This document shows, piece after piece, positions 46,050 through 54,533 of a stretch of DNA of 64,000 nucleotides. Source of the stretch: UWMA-0277 sp965183885 (GTDB taxonomy: Bacteria > Bacteroidota > Bacteroidia > Flavobacteriales > BACL11); the NCBI GenBank assembly GCA_965183885.1, contig OZ238992.1, forward strand, positions 868,001 through 932,000. Direction: 5' to 3'. The stretch's first letter is position 1, and each line of letters starts with the position of its first letter. The notes under the pieces are model-generated. The model worked only from the letters and a program-made list of their open reading frames with translations. It did not search any database and had not been told where the DNA came from. A program made the position numbers and the translations under genes.

Positions 46050-46481
46050 ATGATCAAAAACATCTCTGTAAATAATCTTGATGGTGCTAAAATTAACCTC
46101 ATAGAGGAGTATAAAGGAAAACCTTTACTCTTAGTCTTTTACAATAATAAATGTTTGGGCTGTACAGGAAGAGCTATCCCTTTAGCTTATAAATATCAGC
46201 AAGAATATAATGCTATACAAGTTGTTGGTATACATAGTAATTTTGGAGATGAAGAGGTAAGCAAGGAAGACATTAAAAGCATTTTTACTAGCAAAGAGCT
46301 TCCTTTTCCAATTTACATTGATGAAAACCATAAAGTATATGATGACTTTAATTGTGAAGGAACTCCACAATGGATACTACTAACAAGTAATGGCGAAATA
46401 TTTCGTTCTATTTTTGGCTCACAATTAGGGGTTCAAAACAGGTTATCATACGCTTTAGAAGAGTTGATTCACAAGCTATAA
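46050..46481 (+). CDS. Thioredoxin-like / redoxin-domain protein
   Basis: A 143-residue cytosolic protein (no signal peptide) of the TlpA/AhpC-type redoxin fold. The expected CxxC motif is present (NNKCLGCTGRAIP), located after the first strand, followed by ICHSNFGDEEVS-type and cis-Pro regions (EGTPQWILL). Likely a thiol-disulfide oxidoreductase or peroxiredoxin-like protein. It starts 15 bp after the antiporter stop. The exact substrate is unknown. Confidence 0.82.
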   Translation: MIKNISVNNLDGAKINLIEEYKGKPLLLVFYNNKCLGCTGRAIPLAYKYQQEYNAIQVVGIHSNFGDEEVSKEDIKSIFTSKELPFPIYIDENHKVYDDFNCEGTPQWILLTSNGEIFRSIFGSQLGVQNRLSYALEELIHKL

Positions 46482-46538
46482 ATAAACATCTTTACTCAAT
46501 TATTTTTTGTAATCTTGTATCATTAACCTATACAGAAT

Positions 46539-47291
46539 ATGACAAAAACAGCCTTAATTACAGGAGCCAGTTCAGGAATTGGAAAAGCAACAGCAATACA
46601 ACTTGCAAAAGATGGGTATCGCCTTATTTTATGTGGGCGTAGGGTTAATAAATTAACTGAGCTTGAAAATTCTCTTTCCAAAATAACAGCAATTAAAACC
46701 CTTGCTTTTGATGTTCGTGATAGAATTGAGGTTGAGAAACAAATTACTTCCTTACCTAAGGAATGGAAAGGTATTGATATCTTGGTTAATAATGCTGGAA
46801 ATGCACACGGTAGTGCCCCAATAGATGCTGGAGATGTAGAGAATTGGGATGCAATGATAGATGGAAATGTAAAAGGTTTACTCTATGTTTCAAAGGCTAT
46901 TATTCCGCAAATGGTTAGCCGAAAAACAGGACATATAATAAATATCAGCTCTGTTGCAGGAAAACAAACCTATGAGAATGGAGCAGTTTATTGTGCTTCA
47001 AAAAAAGCTGTTGAAGCAATAAGTGAGGGGATGCGATTAGACCTTACAAAACACGGAATTAAAATAACAAATATTGCCCCTGGTGCTGTAGCAACTGAGT
47101 TTTCAGAAGTACGGTTTAAAGGAGATAAAGAAAAAGCTGCAAAAGTATATCAGGGCTATGATCCTTTAATTGCTGAAGATATTGCTGATATGGTTTCCTA
47201 TGTTGTTAATGCTCCTGAAAGGTTAACTGTTGCTGATGTTACCTTATATTCAAAGGCACAAGCAGCACCCACAACTATCTACAAGAAATAA
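46539..47291 (+). CDS. Short-chain dehydrogenase/reductase (SDR)
   Basis: A 250-residue NAD(P)-dependent oxidoreductase of the classical SDR family. The cofactor loop TGASSGIGKATAIQLA, the structural NNAGNAHG, the catalytic Ser (NISSVAG) and the YCASKKA (YxxxK) motif are all there. Arg/Lys after the second strand (CGRRVNK) suggests NADP(H). It resembles the YdfG-type serine/3-hydroxy acid dehydrogenases. Substrate not determinable here. Confidence 0.93.
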   Translation: MTKTALITGASSGIGKATAIQLAKDGYRLILCGRRVNKLTELENSLSKITAIKTLAFDVRDRIEVEKQITSLPKEWKGIDILVNNAGNAHGSAPIDAGDVENWDAMIDGNVKGLLYVSKAIIPQMVSRKTGHIINISSVAGKQTYENGAVYCASKKAVEAISEGMRLDLTKHGIKITNIAPGAVATEFSEVRFKGDKEKAAKVYQGYDPLIAEDIADMVSYVVNAPERLTVADVTLYSKAQAAPTTIYKK

Positions 47292-47331
47292 CACAAAGTA
47301 CCCTACTTGTAATTTTTGAGTAAATCAAAAT

Positions 47332-48078
47332 ATGAATAATAAATTCATCTTTAAATTAAGAACAGATATCTCTAGTCTTGAAATTCCCTCAGAACTCAAT
47401 AATCCTTTTAATGCAACTACTCCTGAAGTTTCAAGAATAGCAGCAAAAGAATTTCAAGAGCATATTATTGTAGCGTCTAAAAAATGGAACTATGACTTTC
47501 ATACCCAAAGAGGAAAAATGTTTGGTGTTCTTGTAGTTCAACAAAAAGATGGTACTTATTCCTATTTAGGAGCAACTTCTGGAAAACTACCTGAAGGGTT
47601 AAAATGGGACAAACTCACCCCTTCAGTCTTTGATGAATCTATTGATGATTATTTTATTAATAGAGGTATGAAAGAATTAGGAGAAATTAGTAAAGACATT
47701 AAGCTTAGTAATAAACCCTCTGAAATTATATTACTAAAAGAAAAGAGGAAGCTAAAGTCAAATTTACTTCAAAAACGACTTTTTGAAAATTATAATTTTC
47801 TTAATCTTTCATACAAAGAAAAAAATCTACTAGAAATTTTTAAACACTCATCTCACGGAAATCCTCCAGCAGCTAGTGGTGAATGTGCTGCTCCTAAGTT
47901 ACTACAATACGCAATTAAATATCAATTAAAACCCATAGCTATAACTGAGTTCTGGTGGGGGAGTTCAATTGAAAATAAAGAAAAAAAACATGGACTTTAC
48001 TATCCAGCTTGTAAAAACAGGTGTCGACCTATTTTAGAATACATGTTAGAAGATGCTGAATTATTTAGTAAAAAGTAG
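47332..48078 (+). CDS. Stand-alone protein related to the N-terminal domain of some RluA-type pseudouridine synthases
   Basis: A 248-residue cytosolic protein. From memory, its C-terminal half (SGECAAPKLLQYA..., PIAITEFWWGSS, YPACKNRC) is like the N-terminal extension of long gammaproteobacterial RluA-type pseudouridine synthases; the catalytic RluA domain (with HRLDxxTSG) is absent. Cys185, Cys227 and Cys231, with His175 and His220, could bind zinc; the G-E-C-A ... C-x3-C layout faintly recalls cytidine-deaminase folds. A coiled segment lies near 135-165. Database entries often call such proteins pseudouridylate synthase, which this sequence does not support. Function unknown. Confidence 0.65.
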   Translation: MNNKFIFKLRTDISSLEIPSELNNPFNATTPEVSRIAAKEFQEHIIVASKKWNYDFHTQRGKMFGVLVVQQKDGTYSYLGATSGKLPEGLKWDKLTPSVFDESIDDYFINRGMKELGEISKDIKLSNKPSEIILLKEKRKLKSNLLQKRLFENYNFLNLSYKEKNLLEIFKHSSHGNPPAASGECAAPKLLQYAIKYQLKPIAITEFWWGSSIENKEKKHGLYYPACKNRCRPILEYMLEDAELFSKK

Positions 48079-48127
48079 GGGGTAAACTAAAACTAACTAA
48101 CAACAAATTATACATCATCTTTTTTCC

Positions 48128-48135
48128 TATTTTTG
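48128..48135 (+). promoter_or_regulatory. Candidate -7 promoter element for ALDH gene
   Basis: TATTTTTG matches TAnnTTTG, 28 bp before the ATG at 48164, in an 85-bp gap. No -33 TTTG at the expected spacing. Confidence 0.4.
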
Positions 48136-48163
48136 CAATCTCATTTTATAAACAAAAATTATC

Positions 48164-49696
48164 ATGATAGATATAAAAAAAACCTTAGCTACACTAGGGA
48201 TTAAAGAATCAAACAATGGATCATCAACAGGAGCGCAATCTTTTGGTGGTGGTGCTGAAATAGAATCTTACTCTCCAGTAGATGGAAGTTTGATTGGAAA
48301 AGTTACTTCAACAACTCCTGAAGAGTATGAAAAAGTAATGCAAACTGCAACTGCTGCTTTTAAAGAGTGGAGGTTAAAACCTGCTCCATTAAGAGGAGAA
48401 ATTGTACGCCAGTACGGAGAAAAATTAAGAGCTTATAAACAACCATTAGGAGAGTTAGTTTCTTATGAAATGGGTAAAAGTTTACAAGAAGGTTTAGGTG
48501 AAGTACAAGAGATGATTGATATCTGTGATTTTGCTGTTGGTTTATCTCGTCAGTTACACGGACTTACTATGCACTCTGAGCGTCCAGGACACAGAATGTA
48601 TGAACAATACCACCCACTAGGAGTTGTAGGTATTATCTCTGCATTTAACTTTCCTGTTGCTGTTTGGAACTGGAATACTGCTTTAGCTTGGATAAGTGGA
48701 GATACTTGTGTTTGGAAAGCATCTGAAAAAGCACCTTTATGTGCTGTTGCTTGTCAAAATATTTGGAATGAAGTAGCAAAAGAAAATGACTTACCAGAAG
48801 GGATTTCTTGTATCGTAAATGGAGATTATAAAGTAGGTGAAATGATGACTACTGATGATAGGTTACCATTAATTTCTGCTACAGGGTCAACAAGAATGGG
48901 GCGTATTGTGGGTGCTACAGTTGCTCAGCGTTTTGGAAAATCATTATTAGAGTTAGGAGGAAACAATGCAATTATTATTACTCCAGATGCTGACTTAGAA
49001 ATTACAATTATTGGTGCTTTATTTGGTGCTGTTGGTACTTGTGGACAAAGATGTACTTCAACAAGAAGGTTAATTATTCATGAATCAGTTTATGATGAAG
49101 TGAAAAACAAACTTGCTTCTGCATATACACAATTAAGTATTGGAAATCCTTTAGATGAAAGTAACCATGTTGGTCCATTAATTGATAAAGATGCTGTAAA
49201 CATGTACCTTAATGCTATTGCAAAAGCAAAAGAAGAAGGGGGTAATGTATTGGTAGAAGGAGGTATATTAGAAGGTGAAGGTTATGAAAGCGGGTGTTAT
49301 GTAAAGCCTGTAATTATTGAAGCTGAAAACCATTTCCAAATTGTACAAGATGAAACTTTTGCTCCTATTTTATATATTATGAAATATACTGAGTTAGAAG
49401 AAGCTATTGAAATGCAAAACGGTGTTAAACAAGGTTTATCTTCTGCAATAATGACTACTAACTTACGTGAAGCTGAAAGATTCTTATCAACTGCAGGAAG
49501 TGATTGTGGAATTGCAAATGTAAACATTGGAACTTCAGGTGCTGAAATTGGAGGTGCTTTTGGAGGTGAAAAAGAAACTGGTGGAGGTAGAGAAAGTGGT
49601 TCTGATGCTTGGAAAATTTATATGAGAAGACAGACAAACACTATTAACTATACTGCTGAATTACCTTTAGCACAAGGAATTAAATTTGATTTGTAA
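48164..49696 (+). CDS. amaB: ALDH7-type aldehyde dehydrogenase (aminoadipate semialdehyde dehydrogenase)
   Basis: A 510-residue NAD(P)+-dependent dehydrogenase. The ALDH7/antiquitin hallmarks are present: LHGLTMHSERPGHRMYEQYH, then IISAFNFPVAVWNWN, the catalytic-Glu motif LELGGNNAII, and the catalytic Cys in GTCGQRCTSTRR. It most likely oxidises L-2-aminoadipate 6-semialdehyde (in equilibrium with piperideine-6-carboxylate) to L-2-aminoadipate in lysine breakdown. The gene symbol follows that assignment. A strong terminator follows the stop. Confidence 0.9.
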   Translation: MIDIKKTLATLGIKESNNGSSTGAQSFGGGAEIESYSPVDGSLIGKVTSTTPEEYEKVMQTATAAFKEWRLKPAPLRGEIVRQYGEKLRAYKQPLGELVSYEMGKSLQEGLGEVQEMIDICDFAVGLSRQLHGLTMHSERPGHRMYEQYHPLGVVGIISAFNFPVAVWNWNTALAWISGDTCVWKASEKAPLCAVACQNIWNEVAKENDLPEGISCIVNGDYKVGEMMTTDDRLPLISATGSTRMGRIVGATVAQRFGKSLLELGGNNAIIITPDADLEITIIGALFGAVGTCGQRCTSTRRLIIHESVYDEVKNKLASAYTQLSIGNPLDESNHVGPLIDKDAVNMYLNAIAKAKEEGGNVLVEGGILEGEGYESGCYVKPVIIEAENHFQIVQDETFAPILYIMKYTELEEAIEMQNGVKQGLSSAIMTTNLREAERFLSTAGSDCGIANVNIGTSGAEIGGAFGGEKETGGGRESGSDAWKIYMRRQTNTINYTAELPLAQGIKFDL

Positions 49697-49731
49697 AAAT
49701 AGTTACTCGTTTTTAGTTGCTAGAAAATAAT

Positions 49732-49763
49732 AAAAAATCCTACTCTATGAGTGGGTTTTTTTT
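49732..49763. terminator. Bidirectional terminator between ALDH and pirin genes
   Basis: A 7-bp stem (49739-49745 / 49749-49755, including one U-G pair) flanked by A6 on the left and T8 on the right. It can terminate both the ALDH transcript (plus) and the pirin transcript (minus), whose stop begins at 49762. Confidence 0.75.
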
Positions 49764-50481
49764 ATGCTTTATAAGTAGGATAAGAAACTTGTAAAGGAGA
49801 GCTAATACAAAATAGTTGTACCTTACCCTCTATACTTAACTCTTTCTCATCATATACTTTAAGGAAATCTGATTTTTCTACTGCCTTATTATTAACAATA
49901 GGGTTTCCTGATAATATATAAATAGAGTATATTTTATCGCTTTCTAAGTTTATATTAAAGGTTTCATTTTCCAAATTAAGTTGAAACATTTCTATACCTT
50001 CTGCTTCTATATTAACAGGAGTATTTGCTCCAATTATTGTTTTCTTATTATTTTTAAAACTAAAATTATCTGAAGGATAATCTTTATAAGTAGCAGGCTG
50101 ATAAAATGTTTTTTTAAGGTTAGGGTCTAACCAAATTTGAAAAAGTGCAGCATTCTTATTTATTGCTTCTGAATGTGAAACACCAGAGCCTGATTGTATT
50201 ACTTGTATATCTCCTTCATTTAAAGTAATCCATTTATCATTTAAAGTATCGTAATGTTTAATACTACCTTTTAATACTACTGATATAATTTCAAAACCCT
50301 TATGAGGATGTAAACCTATTACACTATCAGTGTTAGCCTCTGCATAAGCCCAGTAAAATATATTTGAATAAGCTTTTAGTTTTCCTCCTTCTATAGGAAA
50401 GCCAACAGGTTTATTTTCTATTATTTCTCCATTATTAAATTCGCCATATGCTTGCTCGCTCTTTTTAATAATTTCAATCAT
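49762..50481 (-). CDS. Pirin-family bicupin protein
   Basis: A 239-residue two-cupin protein. The N-terminal cupin has the metal-binding motif GLHPHKGFEIISVVLKG and the GVSHSEA motif, so an iron-type metal is likely bound there; the second cupin is degenerate. Pirins are usually quercetinase-like or redox sensors. It lies 6 bp downstream of the M28 peptidase. Function in this organism unknown. Confidence 0.9.
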   Translation of the reverse strand: MIEIIKKSEQAYGEFNNGEIIENKPVGFPIEGGKLKAYSNIFYWAYAEANTDSVIGLHPHKGFEIISVVLKGSIKHYDTLNDKWITLNEGDIQVIQSGSGVSHSEAINKNAALFQIWLDPNLKKTFYQPATYKDYPSDNFSFKNNKKTIIGANTPVNIEAEGIEMFQLNLENETFNINLESDKIYSIYILSGNPIVNNKAVEKSDFLKVYDEKELSIEGKVQLFCISSPLQVSYPTYKA

Positions 50482-50487
50482 AATGTT

Positions 50488-51525
50488 TTATTCTTTATCT
50501 GCTTTATCAACTATCAATCTTTCATCTTTATTAGCAACTTCCCAAGCTGTTAAGAAAATGAATCGTGCTATTTTTTGAATCTTATTAAAGTCTATTTTTT
50601 CTATTGTATCAGTAGGTTTATGGTAATCTTCATGTATTCCATTAAAATAAAATATTACTGGAATATTATTTTTTGCAAAATTATAATGGTCTGAACGGTA
50701 ATAATATCTATTAGGATCATCCTCTTTATTAAAAGTATAATCTAACTCTAAACCTATGTATTCTTCATTTACTGCTTCACTTATATTATGTAGTTCGGTA
50801 CTTAACATATCAGCTCCTATTAAATATACATAATTTGGATGGGTATGGAAATCTCCAATTCTACCAATCATATCTATATTAAAATTAGCTACTGTATTTT
50901 CTAAAGGATAAATAGGGTGGTCAGTGTAATATTTACTTCCTAACAATCCTTTTTCTTCCCCAGAAACAGCCATAATTAAAACAGATCTCCTTGGTCCTGC
51001 TCCTGCTTTTTTAGCCAACATGAATGCTTCTGCAATTTCCATAGCTGCAACTGTTCCACTTCCATCATCATCAGCGCCATTAAAAATTAAACTATCGTGT
51101 TTTCCTAAATGATCATAATGTGCAGTTACTACTATTAACTCATCTTTTAAGTCTGTACCTTCAATATAACCTAAAACATTTTCTCCTTTTATTATTTTCT
51201 TTCTACCTAAAACTTTTTTCATAAAAGACATATCACAATCATCACATTTGCAAATATGTCTTCCTGATTTTACTTTAAATTTTTGATAATATTTTTTTCC
51301 TTTATAAGGAGGTATTCCAATAGCCTTGAAATGATTCATAATATAATCCGCAGCCATTTTTTGTCCTGGTTTTCCTGTTTCTCTTCCTTCTAAAGAATCG
51401 GAAGCAAGTATAGCAAGGTGTCTTTCTAAATCAGCAGTATTAATTGTTTTAGAAAACTCTACATTTTTTTGTGAAAAGGCTGAAAATGATAAACCTATAA
51501 ATAAAGCTAATACTATTTTTTTCAT
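50488..51525 (-). CDS. M28-family zinc aminopeptidase, exported
   Basis: A 345-residue exopeptidase with signal peptide 1-19 (ending AFSQ); I start at ATG 51525 because a longer frame to 51576 would run into rpiB and spoil the signal. The co-catalytic zinc ligands are visible: His in VTAHYDHLG, Asp in ADDDGSGTVA, the Glu pair in SGEEKGLLG, Asp in NIDMIGR and His in RSDHYNF. An unusual Cys cluster is present at His90-Ile-Cys92-Lys-Cys94-Asp-Asp-Cys97, in the region before the first zinc motif. Located between rpiB and pirin. Confidence 0.93.
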   Translation of the reverse strand: MKKIVLALFIGLSFSAFSQKNVEFSKTINTADLERHLAILASDSLEGRETGKPGQKMAADYIMNHFKAIGIPPYKGKKYYQKFKVKSGRHICKCDDCDMSFMKKVLGRKKIIKGENVLGYIEGTDLKDELIVVTAHYDHLGKHDSLIFNGADDDGSGTVAAMEIAEAFMLAKKAGAGPRRSVLIMAVSGEEKGLLGSKYYTDHPIYPLENTVANFNIDMIGRIGDFHTHPNYVYLIGADMLSTELHNISEAVNEEYIGLELDYTFNKEDDPNRYYYRSDHYNFAKNNIPVIFYFNGIHEDYHKPTDTIEKIDFNKIQKIARFIFLTAWEVANKDERLIVDKADKE

Positions 51526-51526
51526 T

Positions 51527-51958
51527 TTAAGAACATTTAATTTTATTAACTCTTCTTTCATGTCTTCCTCCTTCAAATTCTATACTTAAAAAAGTATCAA
51601 CAATTGCAATAACTTCATCCCAACTTAAGTGTCTAGCAGGCATAGTTAATACATTAGCATTATTATGTAAACGAGCTTGTTCAGCAATATGAGGATTCCA
51701 ACAAAGTGCAGCTCTTATTCCTTGATGTTTATTAGCACTCATATTAATTCCATTACCTGTTCCACAGAATTGAATTCCCAATTCATTTTCATTTTTTTCA
51801 ATAGATTCAGCTAATTTATGAGCAAAATCAGGGTAGTCAACACTATCTAATGAATAGCATCCAAAATCAGTAATTTCATTATCTTTACTAGATAAATATT
51901 CTTTTAATTGTTCTTTGTAATCAAATCCTGCATGGTCGCAAGCTAATCCTATTTTCAT
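51527..51958 (-). CDS. rpiB: Ribose 5-phosphate isomerase B
   Basis: Interconverts ribose 5-phosphate and ribulose 5-phosphate in the pentose phosphate pathway. 143 residues with the conserved N terminus MKIGLACDHAGFDYKEQ, the active-site Cys in FCGTGNGINMSANK, and the C-terminal segment NVLTMPARHLSWDEVIAI. First gene of the minus unit; an AT-rich 550-bp gap lies upstream. The M28 gene follows after 1 bp. Confidence 0.96.
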   Translation of the reverse strand: MKIGLACDHAGFDYKEQLKEYLSSKDNEITDFGCYSLDSVDYPDFAHKLAESIEKNENELGIQFCGTGNGINMSANKHQGIRAALCWNPHIAEQARLHNNANVLTMPARHLSWDEVIAIVDTFLSIEFEGGRHERRVNKIKCS

Positions 51959-52514
51959 GTTTTTTTATTTTAACAGGCTGTTAGTAATTATGGTTTATAA
52001 CCTAGGGTTTATTTTAAACTTATTAATAATTCAAATTTTATAAATGTTAATAAATAGCTAATCAAAATTAATAACTCATTAGTACTTATTTTAATTAAAA
52101 AATTAAGCAATTCAATAATTTTAAAGTCAAGTAATTTTATTCTTTTTTACTTTTATTTTTTTAGTGCACTTATTAACTTTTATTGCTTGTAAAAATAAGT
52201 TTATTTATTAAAAAAACACCAAGTATTTATCTTATTAACATATAATATATTTTGTTAATAGTTTATTTAAATCATTGATTTTTAAAATTTAAAAATTAAC
52301 ATTTATTTATTTTTTATGTCAATTAATAATTAAAGGTAACTAAAACAATTTTAAGTTAATTATTTTTTCAACTAAACTAACACCTATATATATAAATTAT
52401 ATTTTCTTTTAATTTTTAAATAAAACAATACTTATATATAATATGATTACTGTTAACTTCATTAAAAGGTTATTTTATTTTTATTACTTTTAACCCTCAT
52501 TAAATAAATTGATT
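51959..52514. other. 550-bp AT-rich intergenic region with no gene
   Basis: Divergent gap between rpiB and the Omp28-like gene. It is the longest non-coding stretch in the window and consists almost entirely of A and T, with many short A/T runs. I see no ORF, tRNA or strong hairpin; the most regular element is a short imperfect palindrome (GGTTTATAACC near 51991). It presumably holds the promoters of both flanking genes, but no TAnnTTTG with good spacing was found. Confidence 0.6.
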
Positions 52515-54533
52515 ATGAAAAAAATATTTACTCTTTATGCAGCTTTATTTTTAGTAGGAACGATAACTGCACAACAAACTACTTTCTGTGATAATTTTGA
52601 TAGTTACCAAAATGGTGATCCTATTGCTCAAACATCTTCTGATTGGGAAACTTGGGGATCAATAAGTGCTCCAACACCTCCTTATGCTGATGATGCTAAT
52701 GTAAGTAATGCTATGAGTTCAAGTGGAAATAACTCATTGTATTTATTTTCTGGAGCTACTCAAGGAGCTCAAGATATTGTTTTACCATTTGGTTCAGGAG
52801 CTCCTTATACTATAGGAGATTTTGAATTTTCTCAAAAAATGTATGTAAATCAAAATACCGGAGCTTATTTTAATTTTCAGGCGGAAGTTAATCCAGGAAT
52901 AACTTGGAGTTTAGATGTTAAAATGGATTTAGGAGCTCTTGTTTTAGAAAATACAGGTAATGGAACAAATTTTTTAACAACAACTTATCCTGAAGCAACT
53001 TGGTTTGAATTAAAAATTGTAGTTGATTTAACTAATAATAATTGGGAATTATTTATTGATGGTATATCGCAAGGTAATTTTACAAATACTGTTAATAAAA
53101 TTGCTTCTTTAGATTTATATCCTATAGCAGGTCATGAGTTTTATATAGATGATATTTGTTATACTTATACACCATTACAATTAGATACTTTAAATGCACA
53201 AGTATTAAATGTACCAAATATATTAGGTCTTCAAGGGCAATTAAAAAATCCAACTGTTGAAATAAGAAATTTAGGATTAGATAATATTACTTCATTTGAT
53301 GTAGATTTTGATTATAATGGTAATACAATTACTGAAAATATTACAGGAATTAATTTAACTAGTTTAGCAACTTATCAATTTAATTTTACAAATACTATTT
53401 CTTTAATTGGAGGTATTAATACTGGTAATGTAACAGTTTATAATGTTAATGGATTAGGACAAGATGATAATCCTAATGATGATACGATGTCTAATCAAAT
53501 AGATGCAATTATTCCTGCACCTGGAAAATTAGTAATTGGTGAAGAAGCAACAGGAACTTGGTGTGGATGGTGTCCTAGAGGTGCTGTAGCTTTAAATTGG
53601 ATGGATAAAGATTATGAAGGGTATTGGCAAGGTATTGCAGTTCATAATGGAGACCCTATGACAAATAGTGTTTATGATGCAGGATTAGCACCTTATATAG
53701 GTGGATATCCAAGTGGATTAGTAGATAGAGGAGCTGAGATAGATCCTTCTGCTTTTAAGCAAGATTTTATTCAAAGAGTAATAATTGCACCTAATGGAAT
53801 AATGACTACAGGAGCACAATTAAATGGTGATACTTTAAAAGTTTCATTAACAGTTGATTTTCAAAATTCAGTAAGTGGAAATTATAAATTAGCTTGTGTA
53901 ATAGTTGAAGATTCTGTTACTGGTGTTGGTACTCAGTATAATCAATCAAATTCATATAGTGGAGGTAGTTCATTAATTGATGTAGATGGTACAGATTGGA
54001 ATACATTAGCTAGTTCAGTTCATTATTCTCAAATGATTTATCGTCATGTTGCAAGAAGTATTGCACCTTCTTTTAATGGTGCTACTTTAAGTGCTACTTC
54101 TTATAATGCTGGTGATAGCGAAACTATCTGTTACGAATTTATTTTAGAAGGTGGGTGGGATCAATCTCAAATACATATTGTAGGAATGTTATTAGATAAT
54201 GGAAATCAAATAGATAATGGGTCAACATCATCTATTTCTAGTGCAGTAAATAACGGTTATAGTTCTTGTGCTACTACCACTTCTTCATTAAACTTAAATG
54301 GACCTGATAAAGTAAATATTTTCCCTAATCCAGTTAAGGATAAATTATATATATCTAATTTAAAAACACCTAAAATATTAGTTAAAATATATGATGTAAA
54401 TGGTAGATTAGTATTAAAAAATAAAGTTTCTGATAAAGAATATTTAAATGTTTCAACACTTTCAAAAGGAATTTATCAAATTAAGTTTGAAAGTAATAAT
54501 TGGACTGAAACAAGAAAATTAATTAAAGAATAA
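52515..54533 (+). CDS. T9SS-exported Omp28-like protein with thioredoxin-type CGWC motif
   Basis: A 672-residue secreted protein. ATG 52515 gives a clean signal peptide (1-20, ending TITAQ); an upstream TTG at 52509 is unlikely. Residues about 25-210 look like a beta-sandwich (LamG-like) domain. The central part (about 340-530) resembles Omp28: a thioredoxin-like segment with Trp349-Cys350-Gly-Trp-Cys353 and a following GGYPSGLVDR. The C terminus is a type A sorting domain (NIFPNPVKDKLYISN, GIYQIKFESN), so T9SS exports it. Cell-surface redox activity is possible. Its stop abuts the rnr stop. Confidence 0.88.
   Translation: MKKIFTLYAALFLVGTITAQQTTFCDNFDSYQNGDPIAQTSSDWETWGSISAPTPPYADDANVSNAMSSSGNNSLYLFSGATQGAQDIVLPFGSGAPYTIGDFEFSQKMYVNQNTGAYFNFQAEVNPGITWSLDVKMDLGALVLENTGNGTNFLTTTYPEATWFELKIVVDLTNNNWELFIDGISQGNFTNTVNKIASLDLYPIAGHEFYIDDICYTYTPLQLDTLNAQVLNVPNILGLQGQLKNPTVEIRNLGLDNITSFDVDFDYNGNTITENITGINLTSLATYQFNFTNTISLIGGINTGNVTVYNVNGLGQDDNPNDDTMSNQIDAIIPAPGKLVIGEEATGTWCGWCPRGAVALNWMDKDYEGYWQGIAVHNGDPMTNSVYDAGLAPYIGGYPSGLVDRGAEIDPSAFKQDFIQRVIIAPNGIMTTGAQLNGDTLKVSLTVDFQNSVSGNYKLACVIVEDSVTGVGTQYNQSNSYSGGSSLIDVDGTDWNTLASSVHYSQMIYRHVARSIAPSFNGATLSATSYNAGDSETICYEFILEGGWDQSQIHIVGMLLDNGNQIDNGSTSSISSAVNNGYSSCATTTSSLNLNGPDKVNIFPNPVKDKLYISNLKTPKILVKIYDVNGRLVLKNKVSDKEYLNVSTLSKGIYQIKFESNNWTETRKLIKE

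Noticed and set aside
50488..51576. M28 peptidase starting at 51576
   Set aside because: It would overlap rpiB by 50 bp and place 17 charged residues before the signal peptide; ATG 51525 is better.
51959..52514. Possible origin of replication in the AT-rich gap
   Set aside because: I see no DnaA-box cluster, no dnaA or dnaN nearby and no change of overall gene orientation.
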